Shown here piece by piece: positions 23,021 through 34,952 of a DNA stretch of 64,000 bases; the stretch's first letter is position 1, and the number at the start of each line of letters is the position of its first letter. This DNA is from Annona cherimola (Eukaryota > Streptophyta > Magnoliopsida > Magnoliales > Annonaceae). The notes beneath the pieces were generated by a model that saw nothing but the letters and a program-made list of their open reading frames with translations, did no database searches and was not told the origin of the DNA. The stretch spans positions 46,114,012 through 46,178,011 of the forward strand of contig CM059971.1 of the NCBI GenBank assembly GCA_030490835.1, given 5' to 3'. The translations under genes were made by a program, and so were the position numbers.

Positions 23021-26000
23021 TGTGATACCCAGAACAAATGTGACTCACACCTGCAATCTAAGCATGTAATTAGTGTTAATTATATAATTGAAGTGGAAGG
23101 ATGAGATTAAGGCTAATGACTAAGTAAGGTGAATAAGTTAATCACCTTAGCCCAATATGAGTTAATGTGTTTTACCTCATAAAAGGTACGGATTATGTTA
23201 ATCATAAATGGTTATGATGATAATGATTTAATTTTTTCAAATTCTATATGATATTTTCAAATGCTCATATCTTGATCTAGGATAATCATTTTGAGATAAA
23301 AATTTTCATGAACGGTTAAAACAAGGTTCTCTATCATATGGATAGATTTGATCGAGTTAAATATCATGGGAAATTGCTTAATCACATAAGGACAAAAGCA
23401 TTTGACTTTTGCTCATGAAAAGTGCCATTAATGAACCAAAAGGGATAAGTGACATGTGTCAACAAGGAATTCGTTGAGCAAGATTTAAAGTTAACCAAAT
23501 AAATGAAAAGTTGACTTTTGAAAAGCAAATGGGGCATGTGTCAAACAAGGATTCGTTGATAGGAATGAAAAGTCAATGTGTTTAATGCCTTACTTGAGGT
23601 GTCATGAGATGGGAATTTCGAGCAATTTTGTGATTTTTAAAAAATGCAAAAATGCATGGATAATGTGGCAACCCTTAGACATGTGTCATTGTAGGATTCA
23701 TTTGGAAGAAATTAAAGTCAACACAATTAATGCCAGAGTTGATAAATTTGCATCAAGTGGACACATGTCAACGTAGGGTGAAATGGGTTGATTTTCATGA
23801 AATAATAATTGTGAAAAATCACAAATAAATCTAGCTACATGTGGATGTGATTAAGGCAGCAAAATTGAGTCAATTTTTGATTTTTTGCAAAATGCAAATG
23901 AGGTGATAATGTGGCATAGCTAGAGAGGTGATTTGGCAACCTATGTGCACATGTATGGAGGAGATTGAATGACAAAATTTCAACATAAATGGATGGTTTA
24001 GATTGATGCAGCAAAATTAAATGAAAAAGGAGGATGAATGGACACTTGGATGGTCCATATTTCAGTAGCATATATGGGCACTTAAATGCATTTAACCATG
24101 GTTAAAATGGGGCAAACCAAGGTTAAATTTCATCCCTATTTAAAGGGGCAGCCCTTGGATTTTTTAAGAAGCATCAAAGTGAGGAAGAAGTCTCTCAAAA
24201 TGGGCAGCCCTTGGGACGCCCCATAGTGGACAACTTGGATGTCCACTTATGGGTAGAAAATAAAAAATAATAAGAAAAGGGGCAATAGGGAGGACGGCCA
24301 AGCAAGGAAGTAAAAGGAGAAGAAAAGAGGAGAAGAAGGAAGGGAAGAAGAGGAGCAATCAACTTGAGCAAAGACCAAGCAAACCTATCTAATTAAGTAA
24401 GTGTTTGAGCTAAATTTTGGTTTGATAAATTCTAAGTTTTCTAACTCAATGAATGGTTCATAAAATTGATGTATTATGAACCCTAAATGATGATTCAAGA
24501 AGCCCTTGATTGTCTTGTTAAAGGTTAAAGGAGTTGAGAGATTCAACTCAAGCATCAAGGAGATGATATGCATAACCTAGAGTTGTTTACAACATGTGTA
24601 CTAAGCTTTGTTAAATTCCATTTAAACTTGCTGTTTTAACTCTTTATTATATGTTGGTTATGTGAATAATTTCCATGTTTAATATATGTTAAATCAAGCA
24701 TGTTTGATGGACCTTAGATGTGTGGAACTTTGGTTTAATAACTAGGTGAAAATTTCCATTCAAATAGGGTGGAAAAGATGCATGACTTGAATAACAAGTT
24801 GTATGGATAATCATAAGGGTAAAATGCCCTAAATTTGGAGCAAGATGGGACGTCCAAATGGAGGAAACAAAAATTCAAAAATCTGTTTTACAAGGCATGT
24901 TGATGTGGACGTCCAAGGTGGGGAAAGAGTGAGAAAGTTGCTGTTTTGGGCAATTCAATTGATGGATTTTAATTTCATGATTATAACTTAACTAATGTGC
25001 AAAAAGGTGCTTAGGTTAATCCAAAAAGGAGAGGAAATTTTTTATTTTATACGAACTTGAATTACACATAATATATGTGTGTTTAAAGGAGTGAACATGG
25101 AAAGTATGGATGGTAAGAAGGGAGAATGACCATGTATGATTAGCTAAGGTGCAAAAATGTAAGGAAAACAAGGCAAAATAAGAAAAAAGGGGGCTATTTT
25201 GAGAAAATTATAAAATCTCAAAAATTTGGGAATAAAACTAGTAGCCCTAACTCATAAATAGGTGTCTTGGATGAGCACCATTGTGAAAAATGTAAAGAAT
25301 GGGTGTTAAATGATAAAGGAAAAGTATTAAACTTCAATATGTTGAGTTAACCTTAGAAGTTATAATATTACCCTAACTAAGGGTATCTAAAATCAAAGGA
25401 ATGGGCACAAGTGAACCATAAGTCACATGTCACACCAATGTGTGAATTGGAAGATTAACACCCCACTTGAAAGACAAGTAAGTTAAGCTAGTTAAGGTAA
25501 GTTGATGTGGATTTATATAGATTGAAAATCCCTAAGGAATGCAAGCATTTGAAATTTATACATATAAATGAAATGTCATTTTCATTTATCTAGGCAAAGG
25601 TAAGAAAAAGTATGGAAGAAGGGGATTAAGGCTATCTCAGGTAAGCAAGCTAACTTTCCAAAATATTGATTTTATCCTATGAGTTGAAATGATTAAAAAT
25701 GTTTATGTTGATGCTTTTATGAACTTGTTATAAGTGGGCAAGCATAAGCTTTGAAAATGATGACTTTAATGAAAGACCTCAAGGATTGCTTCATTAGAAA
25801 CAACAACACTGTTTAAAATAATTATTTTATCATAAGTGTTGCAAAGATTGGTAATGTTTTACGTTGATGGTTTTAAGAATTTTCTTACAAGAGAGCAAGT
25901 TCTTCATGATTCTATTTTCAAAAGGATTTTATAAAAAAGGGGAGTTTGGACCTTTTCACAAAGTGATACTTATAAATAAGTTTCGAGTTTACTCCCATGA

Positions 26001-27183
26001 GATTTTGTGAAAAAAAAGTATGTTTATGAAAGAAAAAGAAAAAAGGATTTGATTTATAGAGAAAGATTGGTTTTTACATGTCATGACACTTAAACATAAA
26101 CGATGATTTGGACATGGTCCATCTGTTTGAAATGGTATTAGAAAATTTTTGATTTTCTTTAAATATAGAAATATTTTGAAAATGTGTTGAGAAATATTTA
26201 TATGGATGTTGTTAAAAAGGGATTAATGATGACCAACCTGGTAAGTTGATTTCATAAAATGAATTGATTTTGGATTACTAAAATAGCATACAAAAAGCTA
26301 TGCAAACCCCTTTTTATGAAAAAAATGACAAGAATTGTCCTCATATAAAAGGTTCATGTAAAAATGTTTTAGGACATACACTTGTCCTCATGATTAAATG
26401 TCTATATGACAACATTTTAGGACATACAAATGTCCTAGTGAAAAAGAATTTATATGAAAAGATGTTTATGAAAATGTTTTAAAGGAAAGTATTTTCATAA
26501 AAGATAAAATGTTTGCTTACTGAGTTATCACTCACATTTTGTTTTTCCAAACCTTAGACAGGTACCGGGAAGCTCAAGAGGTCGAGAACCTGTGCAATGA
26601 AGGAAAAGTATGATATGTATGAGATACTATTCATGTGTGCTATAATGATTAGCCATGATATATGGAATGATATGATTGAAATGATTGAAAGTCTTAAAGC
26701 ATATTAACGTATGTGAACTTATTGAAAGTTTTAAGTTCTATGACAACTGATGATTGAATGTATGTATACAAGTATGGATGTTAAATAGTTGATGATGAGT
26801 GAATTTTATATAATTATGGCATGGCCAGGTTGATAAAACCAATGATGTAAGAGAACAAGATAGAAGTTTATGAATGATATGATTAGTTGATGACAACTGT
26901 TAGGTTGTAAGATTATGAAGAGGAATAAGGATGAAAGGGGAGCCAAAGGGTATTTTTAAATACTAAGTCCAACGATTCACAAATGTATTGTTGCTTATGA
27001 ATAAAGTGAAATGTAAAGAAATCAAATGATAAAGGGAAAGGAATGAAACAGAAAAAAAATTTAGACGAGATCCAATTAGGAACTCGCAGCGTGAACAGGG
27101 CAACAATCCTGATTCACATTTTCCAATCAATAAGATCTTGGAGTAAGGCTCAGGATGTGACACCTCGGGTTGGGGGCGCCATA
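23021..27183 (+). repeat. 5' LTR of element B, 4163 bp
   Basis: It starts TGTGATACCC and ends GGGGGCGCCATA. It contains a TATTTAAA box (24137-24144), GGACGTCC motifs, a GTAAGT donor-like site (24397), a micro-exon (25594-25640), GGACAT hairpins (about 26335-26445), TGAGTTATCACTCA and a CAG acceptor-like site (26559-26561). Compared with the 3' LTR it lacks about 190 bases near 23180. Confidence 0.85.
25594..25640 (+). other. Putative 47-nt micro-exon within the LTR (copy B)
   Basis: It is preceded by TTTCATTTATCTAG and followed by GTAAGCAAGC. It is the longest of the eight copies. Confidence 0.4.
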
Positions 27184-27188
27184 GAGCT

Positions 27189-27200
27189 TGGTATCAGAGC
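27189..27200 (+). other. Primer-binding site of element B
   Basis: TGGTATCAGAGC, complementary to the initiator Met tRNA 3' end, starts five bases after the LTR end. Confidence 0.9.
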
Positions 27201-27717
27201 AAGGATTGGTAAACAGGCGTGGAAATAGAAAATGAGACGAAAAAGAAACGATGAAAGAGATAGATTGGAATCATAGGACATGAATGACTTATATTGACTT
27301 TTACTATATGTAATTATGATACAATGATATGGTAATTTAAGGAAATATAGCTGACTTGCTATGCTTCACAATGTAGATGGTATATGAAGGAAAAATGATA
27401 ATGGGGCTAGATGAGATTAAAAAAGGAGGTAAGTGGAATCCGAGAAAAGACAAAGGATAGAAGGGAATATGAATAGATGATGGGTCAAATAATGGGACCC
27501 TACATCTATACCCCCCATACCTAAAGCTTACCACACCTCACTTAATATAGCACAAGACTATACTAGAATTAAACATGTGTGGGGTGCGACGCCGTGGCGC
27601 CACTCGGGTGATCTAGGGTTTATATTTATGATAAAATGACAAATTGTGCAAATATAATTTGAATGTATAAGGAAAAGTAACCTTACACTATGAAAGGCAA
27701 AGATAGAAACGAGAAAG
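27201..27717 (+). other. Leader of element B, first part
   Basis: It matches 20114-20655 of element A, including the GC-rich block near 27590. It is interrupted after gaaag by solo LTR E and continues at 31719-32350. No reading frame is supported. Confidence 0.7.
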
Positions 27718-30700
27718 TGTGAAACCCCAACCTAAGTAGGACTCAAATGTATGCATTGAACATACAGATGTGATTTATATGTGATTTAATTGAATTTTGG
27801 ATGATTTTATGATTTTGCTAATTTATTGCAATTAGGGCTACGGATTAGAAATAGTGATTTCAGTAATCATCATAAGCCGATATGGGACAATAAGATTAAA
27901 GTAGTTTGATGGTGATTGAAACTTATCAATATATCATGAATAATTATCTTAAAGTATATGGTTTGATTTATGAGAATTTAAAGGATAATTATCAAGTTAA
28001 GTGGAAAAATACTAGAAAATTCATAACTTAACGCCTGTAAAGCGGATTCAAGTGAAATTTGAAAGGAAAATAGATAAGGATGAGCTTAATCTTATGGGAT
28101 TATTGTATTATGAAAATCTCTGATGAAATTGGTGAGACAATTAATTGATCATATTTCAAATTCAACCGTTAACTTCAAATGACTATAACTTGAGCTAGAA
28201 AAATTGAATTGAGATGAAATTTGAAACGGTTGTACAAAATTATGAGATTAATATTTTGGAAGGATTAGTTGAAGCAAATTATGCTGGGAAAATTCCTGAA
28301 TAGAAAAAGGTGTATGCAGTTGACTTTTACACCCAAAAGTACCATGCATTTAAGGAAAATGGTGCATGAATTAAATGCAATTTTTAATGGCCCAAATATG
28401 TGTCAAATGCAGGTGAAATACAGGTTATTTTATGCTTAAATATGTGTGGAAATTTGTTGGCTATGTTGCCGGAATTCATGAGCTAAGGAAAGAGCTCAAA
28501 CTAGCATAGCAAGTGTGGTATGCATACAATGTCCAAACCATCCCCAATTTGGATTTTTGCAATTTTTTATTAATTAAATATGAACTTATGTAGCTAGCAT
28601 GCAAGGGTTCATAAATGAGCATTAATTCATGTGGAAAAATGCATGGAAAATCGTTGATAACAGCAACATATTAATGGATCAAATAGTGGACAGCTAGGGT
28701 GTCACACATATGGGCGTCCAAGTGGCCTGCTGTTGAATTCTTTCTTGAGTTTTTTATGCCAAATCAATAGCTGAGCTAGCTACCAACTAGGTACATAAAT
28801 TACCATTAAATTTAAGGCTGCAAATGTGTGAAAAAAAATGGCAAAGTGGACAGCTGTATGGACGTGCACAATGGACAGCTAGGTAAAGTTAATCTTGAGC
28901 AGATTTTTGCTTATGGAAAATATGGTTAAAAATATCATTGCTTGGCCACCATTTGGACAGCACATTAGTGGGATTAATGAGCATTTAAATGACATCAAAT
29001 CATGCTCAAAGTGGGGTCCACAAGCTTAAAATATTCCAGCTTATAAGAGGGGATGGACGTGTACATGTAAGAGACTTAGAAAAAATTTTCAAGGAGCCAA
29101 ACACCCCCACAACTCAGCATCCATACATGTTCATAAAAATCCCAGCAAGGAGGGAAGAAAAGGGAGAAGAAAGAAGGAGAAAGAAAGGAAGAAAGAAAAG
29201 AAAACCAAGCTTGATTAGTTTGGGATCAAAGTTGACAACAATCAAGTAGGTATACATGATGTGTTAGACACTTTGATTCTAAGTTTTCTACTTCAAGTTT
29301 ATGGGTATGAATATGATTCAAAAAGAATCCTTAAATGGTGATTTAGCATGCAATTTGATTGAATATTTAATGAGTATTAAGAGATATATATGAATTTCAA
29401 TGATTTATGAAGTTGAAATGGAGATTAGAATGGAATATGGGTTGAAAACCTAACTTGAAATATCCAAAATATATATGTCAAGTTGTTGTTTTGGATTAGT
29501 ATCATGTTTAAGCTATGAATCATGCTTTAGTAAAAAGTATATGTTGATTTAAGCCTAAGATATGAATTTTAGAAAGAAGGGAATTCAAAGTGATGCATAT
29601 GACCCGATTTCCATGTTTTTGTGACATATATGTTGTGTAAGTATGATTAAGTGAATTATGGATGGTTTAGAGGGTAAATTACTCTAAATTTAGGGTACTT
29701 TGAATGACCAAAAGGAATGAATTAACCTTGCCTTAAATCTGGAATTTTAGGGCATAGGTATGGATATGCTAAATGGAGTGAGAAAGACACCCAATATGTA
29801 CATGAAAGTTGCTGTGTTGAGAGGAGTTAAATTATGAATGTTAAATATGTGTTAATACCCTGGATTTGGGTTAGGAAAATTTGGATTAATTTCTGAAAAT
29901 TCAGAATTATAAAACTGTTTAGGGATAAGTATCGAAAGATACATTAAAAGTGTGAAAAACGGGTTCCAAAGTTGCTATTTTAGAAACCTATGATTAGTGG
30001 ATTAAAATTCCATAAAAATACCCTAAATAAAGCGTTAATTAAGGATGATTATCATGCTGAATTAGGGACTAAGTTTCTGACTTAGAAAATTTTATGAAAT
30101 ACATTATATATGTGTCGTTAAATGGGTATATGTGGAAGGATGAACATGCATAAGTGGTAAATGACTTATGTAATTTGATTATGTGCAAAAATGCATGAAA
30201 ATATGATAAATTTCGTGAATATACAGTTGTTTAGATGCATGATGTTAATCTCAAATTTTGGGATTAATTAATAAGGCTTAAGGAAACAACGTGTGCTTAA
30301 AATGAGCACTGATGTGTAAAATTTTGGAAAATAAGTGAAAAATAGTGTATGAAAGGTAATGAACCTTTAAATGATGATTATAGAATGATTATTAAGTGAT
30401 TAAATGATTACCCTATTTATGGGATCAAACATATTGTGTATTGGCCGATGTAATGCACAAGTATGTGCTATATTTGCATAATGACCAGAGAAGTCAAATA
30501 GATTATGTATGCTAATGAAAATGGGTTGGAAAACTAAGTTGAATTTAAGCAAAAGAAATATATGAATGTTATATCATTCTCATGTAGGCAAGGGCAAAGA
30601 AAAGGCAAATTCAGAAAACTAACGTGAGACAGGTAAGCAAGCAGGACCTTTGAAAATGATATTTTATTCTCAAATGTTAAAATGCTTTCAAGTTGTTTCA

Positions 30701-31713
30701 CTTGAATATTTCTAAATTTGTTTAAGGATGGTCATTCCTTCATCTCTTTATTACTCTGTGAAATGATTGGTTAAAATTCTTCTCTATTTGAAAATGGCAT
30801 GCCAGCATGAATCTGAATGATGTTTCATTGAACTGATGTTCAAAAGGGATGGTGCAAAGAATTCTCTACATGAGAATGACAAGTTCCATGTGTAAGAGGT
30901 ATATAATGCCGGGGTAACTAAAAGTCATGCATGGAATGAAAATTAAGTAGGCTAATCGAGGTATAGCACTAAGGATGGAAATGATCATGTCATAGAAAAA
31001 TATTCCCCGTGCTAGCGTACCCACACACGAAGGTTTATGTCAGATATGGAAAAGAATATTTGCACATCCAATGTTTATGAAATGCCCAAAATTGGGATTA
31101 AACTGGTTTTCATGACTGGTTTACACGAATGGTTTATGAATGGTTTATAAAAAGGTTTGTGCTCCGCATGTAGTTGATCACTTGTTAAGTGTCTCCTACT
31201 GAATAGAGAGAAATACTTTTAAACAATGTTGCCTTCAAAATGAATTGCCTGTAAAATATATAGCTTGCTTATTGAGTTTCGACTCACGTTTTCATTTTCT
31301 AAACCCATAGATAGGTGAAAGAAGAGACCTGACAAAGGAGCAAGAGCCAACCATTGAAGAAATGGAAAAAAATATTATAAGTTTTCATGTTTGTGAAAAA
31401 CTTAAGTTAGATGGTTGTAAAATAATTTGATGTTTTATGTTGAAATCTATGGATGATATATGTAGTGACATCTGACTTACGAGAAAGTATGAAAAATATC
31501 ATGAATATCATGTTTAGTTACGAAATTATTGGGTGAAAATGAACTAAACATGCATGAGATGGAAAAATAGAAGAAAATAAATTCCTAAGGAATCATATTT
31601 AATTGGATAAATATCCATCAAAACCCGCCGTGTGACAGGGCAAAAATCCTGATCACATTTACCAGTCGATAGATTCCGAGGTAAGGTTGCGACGCTCGGA
31701 CTGGGGCTCCACA
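27718..31713 (+). repeat. Solo LTR E (giant Ty3/gypsy family), 3996 bp
   Basis: It starts TGTGAAACCCC, ends GGGGCTCCACA and is flanked by the perfect duplication gaaag (27713-27717 and 31714-31718). It has no internal region, so the element was reduced to one LTR by recombination between its LTRs. Landmarks are TGGGGTCC (about 29013), TTATAAGAGG (about 29041), a GTAGGT donor-like site (29246), a micro-exon (30588-30632), a TGAGT-TTCG-ACTCA hairpin (about 31274), a TAG acceptor-like site (31313-31314) and the terminal hairpin block. The matching uninterrupted site is seen in element A near 20655. Confidence 0.92.
30588..30632 (+). other. Putative 45-nt micro-exon within solo LTR E
   Basis: It is preceded by TCATTCTCATGTAG and followed by GTAAGCAAGC. 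The segment begins GCAAGGGCAAAG and ends GAGACAG. Confidence 0.4.
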
Positions 31714-31718
31714 GAAAG

Positions 31719-32368
31719 ATAGGAAAAAGGAAATTCCTTATGATTCTTAAGATAATAAATGAATGTACGATGTTCGATGAAAAGATATTATGAAAATACA
31801 AGCGCATTTGATTTCATTCAGATGCTAAGTGCATGTGAAAAAGGAAAGGTCGTTGACCTTTCTAGTTTATATAATTGACTATGTATGATATGAATTGTTT
31901 TATGATAAGAGATAATATTGACATGATTTTATATGTGTACAAAGCAACATGCCTATCACCAAAGCAAGAGCTAAGGCGAACAAGGAAAAGGCAATTGCGA
32001 ATGATGGGATTATAAGTCAACAGGAATTAGGAGAAACCAGTAACAAATCTAAACGACTAGGGTAAAGAGGACAAGTAAATCCGAGAACTCGTCAACGACG
32101 GGCCAGTATAAGCCCTGAGTCAAAATTTGAAAGTACTGCCGCTATAGGTATTACCTCACATGTAGAGTTAATGGAGGAAAAGATAGTTGTGGCTGTAAAA
32201 GAAGCCATGAAGCAGGCCACCCTAAGTTAAGCAGCCCAAGCAGTAGAAGTAATACAAGGTCAATGGGAAAGAATGCAACGGGATCAATTACAAGAAAATG
32301 AAAGAGATAGGCCACTACAGGTAATGACTCCTAACCTAGTACCATAATCTTTAAGGGTTGATAATAGT
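31719..32368 (+). other. Leader of element B, second part
   Basis: It resumes exactly where solo LTR E interrupted it and aligns with 20660-21410 of element A. It is non-coding as far as can be seen. Confidence 0.65.
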
Positions 32369-32990
32369 ATGATAGAAGCAAATGGGAAGGTTATCGATGC
32401 CTTTCTAACTCAACATCCACCTAAGTTCTCAGGTGAATCTGACCCTATTCAGGCTAAGCAATGGATGACTGAAATCAAGAAGTTGCTTAAAGTTTGTCCA
32501 TGTAATGATAATCAGAAGGTCTTATGTGCTACCCAATTGTTGATTAGGGATGCTCATGAATGGTGGGAAATCCTAATAGCCACTATATCACAACCAAGGA
32601 AGGTAATGTGGTAGACTTTTATGGAAGAATTTAATAAGAAATATCTTCCAGTAGGACACCAAGGTACAACACATGTTAAGTTTGAACAAGTACAATCTGG
32701 ACATGGATAATTTGACCCTAAAACTAAGGAACCTACTGTAGGGAAAGAAAGGAGTAAGAAGGCAATGACAAGAAAGAGAAAACAAGTAATACCATAATAA
32801 GTCCAATTTGTGGAAATTGTCAAAAATGTCACTCTAGAGAGTGTTTAAAAGGTTTAAATTGATGTTATAAATGTGGACAAGCTGGCCATATGGCAAAAAC
32901 TTGTCAAGTTATTAAGGCAGGGGAGAAAAAGTACTTTAACTATGATCAATGGGGTTATATTGCCTCAAAGTGCCTGACCAAGACATAAGG
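32369..32990 (+). pseudogene. gag of non-autonomous gypsy element B, decayed
   Basis: An open segment of 81 codons (32369-32614) contains the capsid-type sequence PPKFSGESDPIQAKQW, LLKVCPCNDNQKV and HEWWE. After a stop, a zinc knuckle CYKCGQAGHMAKTC (32863-32904) follows in a shifted frame. The order matches the gag at 9404-10440. No pol follows. At 33126 the Copia-1 insertion begins, and B continues at 44041. The open part is too short to be a full gag (usually 300 or more residues), so the gene is broken. Confidence 0.75.
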
Positions 32991-33254
32991 AGCAACAAGA
33001 TAAGGAGGGTTAGCTTAACAAAAGCTAATTGAATCTACCAGTTGATAGAAAGTCTCTTCAAATTTATTGCAGATAGGTGTAGTAAACCATGTCGAGTTAG
33101 CATGGATGGAAGGAAAAGAAGATTATGTTGGAAACAATGTTCAAAATAAATCAAATTGGCCAAGGATTGAGTTTTGATGATTAACAAGAACTAGTTTGAG
33201 TATATATATATATGACTAATATGTTTGCCAAGTGTTTAAGGAAAGCAGAGAAGT

Positions 33255-33590
33255 CAAGTCGATCTTCGAGTCGACTTGAACTTAGACTTGGGAGTGAAGT
33301 CGATAGTGAAGTCGACTCCACTAACGACTTCAAACAAGCCAAAACTGGACAAAGTTGAAAATGGAATTCTGACGAGTGAAGTCGCAAGCCAAGTCGACTC
33401 CACATGCGACTTGGGTAGTCAAGTCGCATACGAAGTCGACTTCAGCATCGACTTCGAAGTACACAAAAATGTCCAGCGTTGAAATCTGGCTCCCGAAGAT
33501 ACGAAGTCGCAGACGAAGTCGACTCCAAGTGCGACTTGGGCGAAGTCGCAAACCAGGTCGACTCCAACTTCGACTTGAGAAGTTTTGAAG
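33255..33590 (+). repeat. GTCGAC palindrome array, distal cluster (Copia-1 5' LTR)
   Basis: Six units of about 37 bases follow the plan AAGTCGCA - AAGTCGACTYCA - TGCGACTTGG: a central palindrome flanked by two arms that are inverse complements of each other. GTCGAC centres lie at 33270, 33311, 33393, 33435, 33518 and 33557. Confidence 0.85.
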
Positions 33591-33908
33591 TCCAAGATGA
33601 AGATTCAAGCATATCCAAGACATCCATTTGAAGTTTCTCACATACAAATGAGCTTTAAAGACTATTCTTAAAGTGACTTAAGATCAAAGCAAGAATCCAA
33701 GTTCAAGTTCAAATCAAGTCTATCAAGCTCAAAGCAAATCTTCAAGCTAGCTTCCAAATGGAGTAAAAACCAAGTCATGAAGACCCAGTGAGTCCAAAGC
33801 AAAGCAAGGAAAATACACATATTTTGCAAAGAACTCAAAGCTTTCAAATGGTTTGCAAGACTCAAGACATTTCAAGAAGATCAAGGCGTTTCTGCAATAG
33901 ACCAAGCC

Positions 33909-34083
33909 AAGTCGCAACCCAAGTCGACTTCAGGATCGACTTGAGTCGAAGTCTGAAACCAAGTCGACTAAAACTCAGACTTGGGAAATTGGAGGAACTG
34001 GAGTCGCAGACGAAGTCGACTCCAGATGCGACTTGGGTTACCAAGTCGCAAGCCAAGTCGACTCCATCTTCGACTTGGGTATA
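33909..34083 (+). repeat. GTCGAC palindrome array, proximal cluster (Copia-1 5' LTR)
   Basis: Four further units (centres at 33923, 33963, 34015 and 34057) end about 75 bases upstream of the TATA box. They have the same three-part plan as the distal cluster. Confidence 0.85.
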
Positions 34084-34159
34084 ACGGTCAAATTTTCGAA
34101 CGTTGAAGTTCATTTATTGCACGCCAACTACTTCTACAACGTTCATATTTTCCTCAATC

Positions 34160-34167
34160 TATAAAAG
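34160..34167 (+). promoter_or_regulatory. TATA box of Copia-1
   Basis: TATAAAAG sits in a CT-rich context downstream of the GTCGAC clusters, so transcription would start near 34195. The 3' LTR copy is at 43291-43298. Confidence 0.7.
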
Positions 34168-34504
34168 GACATTCAAATGAACGTGAGAAAAACAAGAGAC
34201 ACTACTCTAAAGATCAAAGAGAGAAAAGAAGTACAAGAAAGACTTTCAAATACTTTTTCTCCATATTTGAGTGTTTCAAAGGAAGAAAGAGCTTCAAACT
34301 GCAAGTTGCTTCAACAATCATCAAGCTACTTTTGATTTCTTCCTCGAGCTCAAAACTGCCTACACAAATCTGTAAAGTGTAGTTTTTATTCATTTCTTTA
34401 TTTGGTTGTATAAATCTTGATTTAGCTTGGGTAGCTAGGATCAAGTGTATGCAAAGTAGGATGTGATTGGAGTGAGACTCATCACCTACTTGTGCAAGTG
34501 ATTG

Positions 34505-34656
34505 TATATGCCCCCTAGAGCTTTGAATCTAGAAGAGAGCAAGTGGCTCTAGTTGTATATGCCCCCTAGAGCTTTGAATCTAGAAGAGAGCAAGTGGCTC
34601 TAGTTGTGTATGCCCCCTAGAGCTTTGAATCTAGAAGAGAGCGGTGACTCTAAGTG
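34505..34656 (+). repeat. Three 51-bp tandem repeats in the Copia-1 LTR
   Basis: Each unit contains CCCCCTAGAGC and, about 30 bases later, GGCTCTAG, so every unit can fold on itself. The third copy is slightly diverged. The 3' LTR copy is at 43636-43787. Confidence 0.9.
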
Positions 34657-34906
34657 TATTCGTGGAATACATAGTGGAACCTAAGTCACAACGGAGTGTG
34701 AGCTTGGAAGAGTGGAGTAGGGAAGGTTTGCCCGAACCACTATAAATCTTGTGTTCTACTGCTTTATCTTATTTGCTCTCCATTTGCTTAAAAAAGGGGA
34801 TTAACTTTTTCAAGGGGTTAAGATATTTGAAATTATCAAAGAAATTTTAAAGAACCCAATTCACCCCTCCCCTCTTGGGTTTAGCCATCAACTCGGGACC
34901 AACAAG

Positions 34907-34918
34907 TGGTATCAGAGC
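34907..34918 (+). other. Primer-binding site of Copia-1
   Basis: TGGTATCAGAGC starts two bases after the LTR end and is complementary to the initiator Met tRNA 3' end. Confidence 0.95.
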
Positions 34919-34952
34919 AGGTCTTTGAGTTTATCAAAGAGATCTTATTGAA

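Larger units (their letters stand above)
33126..34904 (+). repeat. 5' LTR of Copia-1, 1779 bp
   Basis: It begins TGTTGGAAAC and ends GGGACCAACA. U3 holds two clusters of a GTCGAC-centred repeat, then a TATA box at 34160, then three 51-bp tandem repeats and the LTR end. Reading frames that run through the GTCGAC clusters on both strands are artefacts of the repeat. Confidence 0.95.

Noticed and set aside
23576..23776. A 66-codon ORF repeated at 45600-45800
   Set aside because: Both copies lie at the same place in the two LTRs of element B. The sharing reflects LTR identity, and no motif or coding signature is visible.
33181..33647. Overlapping open frames on both strands rich in R, S and L in the copia LTRs
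   Set aside because: They run through the GTCGAC arrays, repeat in both LTRs and overlap on opposite strands. The repeat lacks stops in several frames, so these are artefacts.
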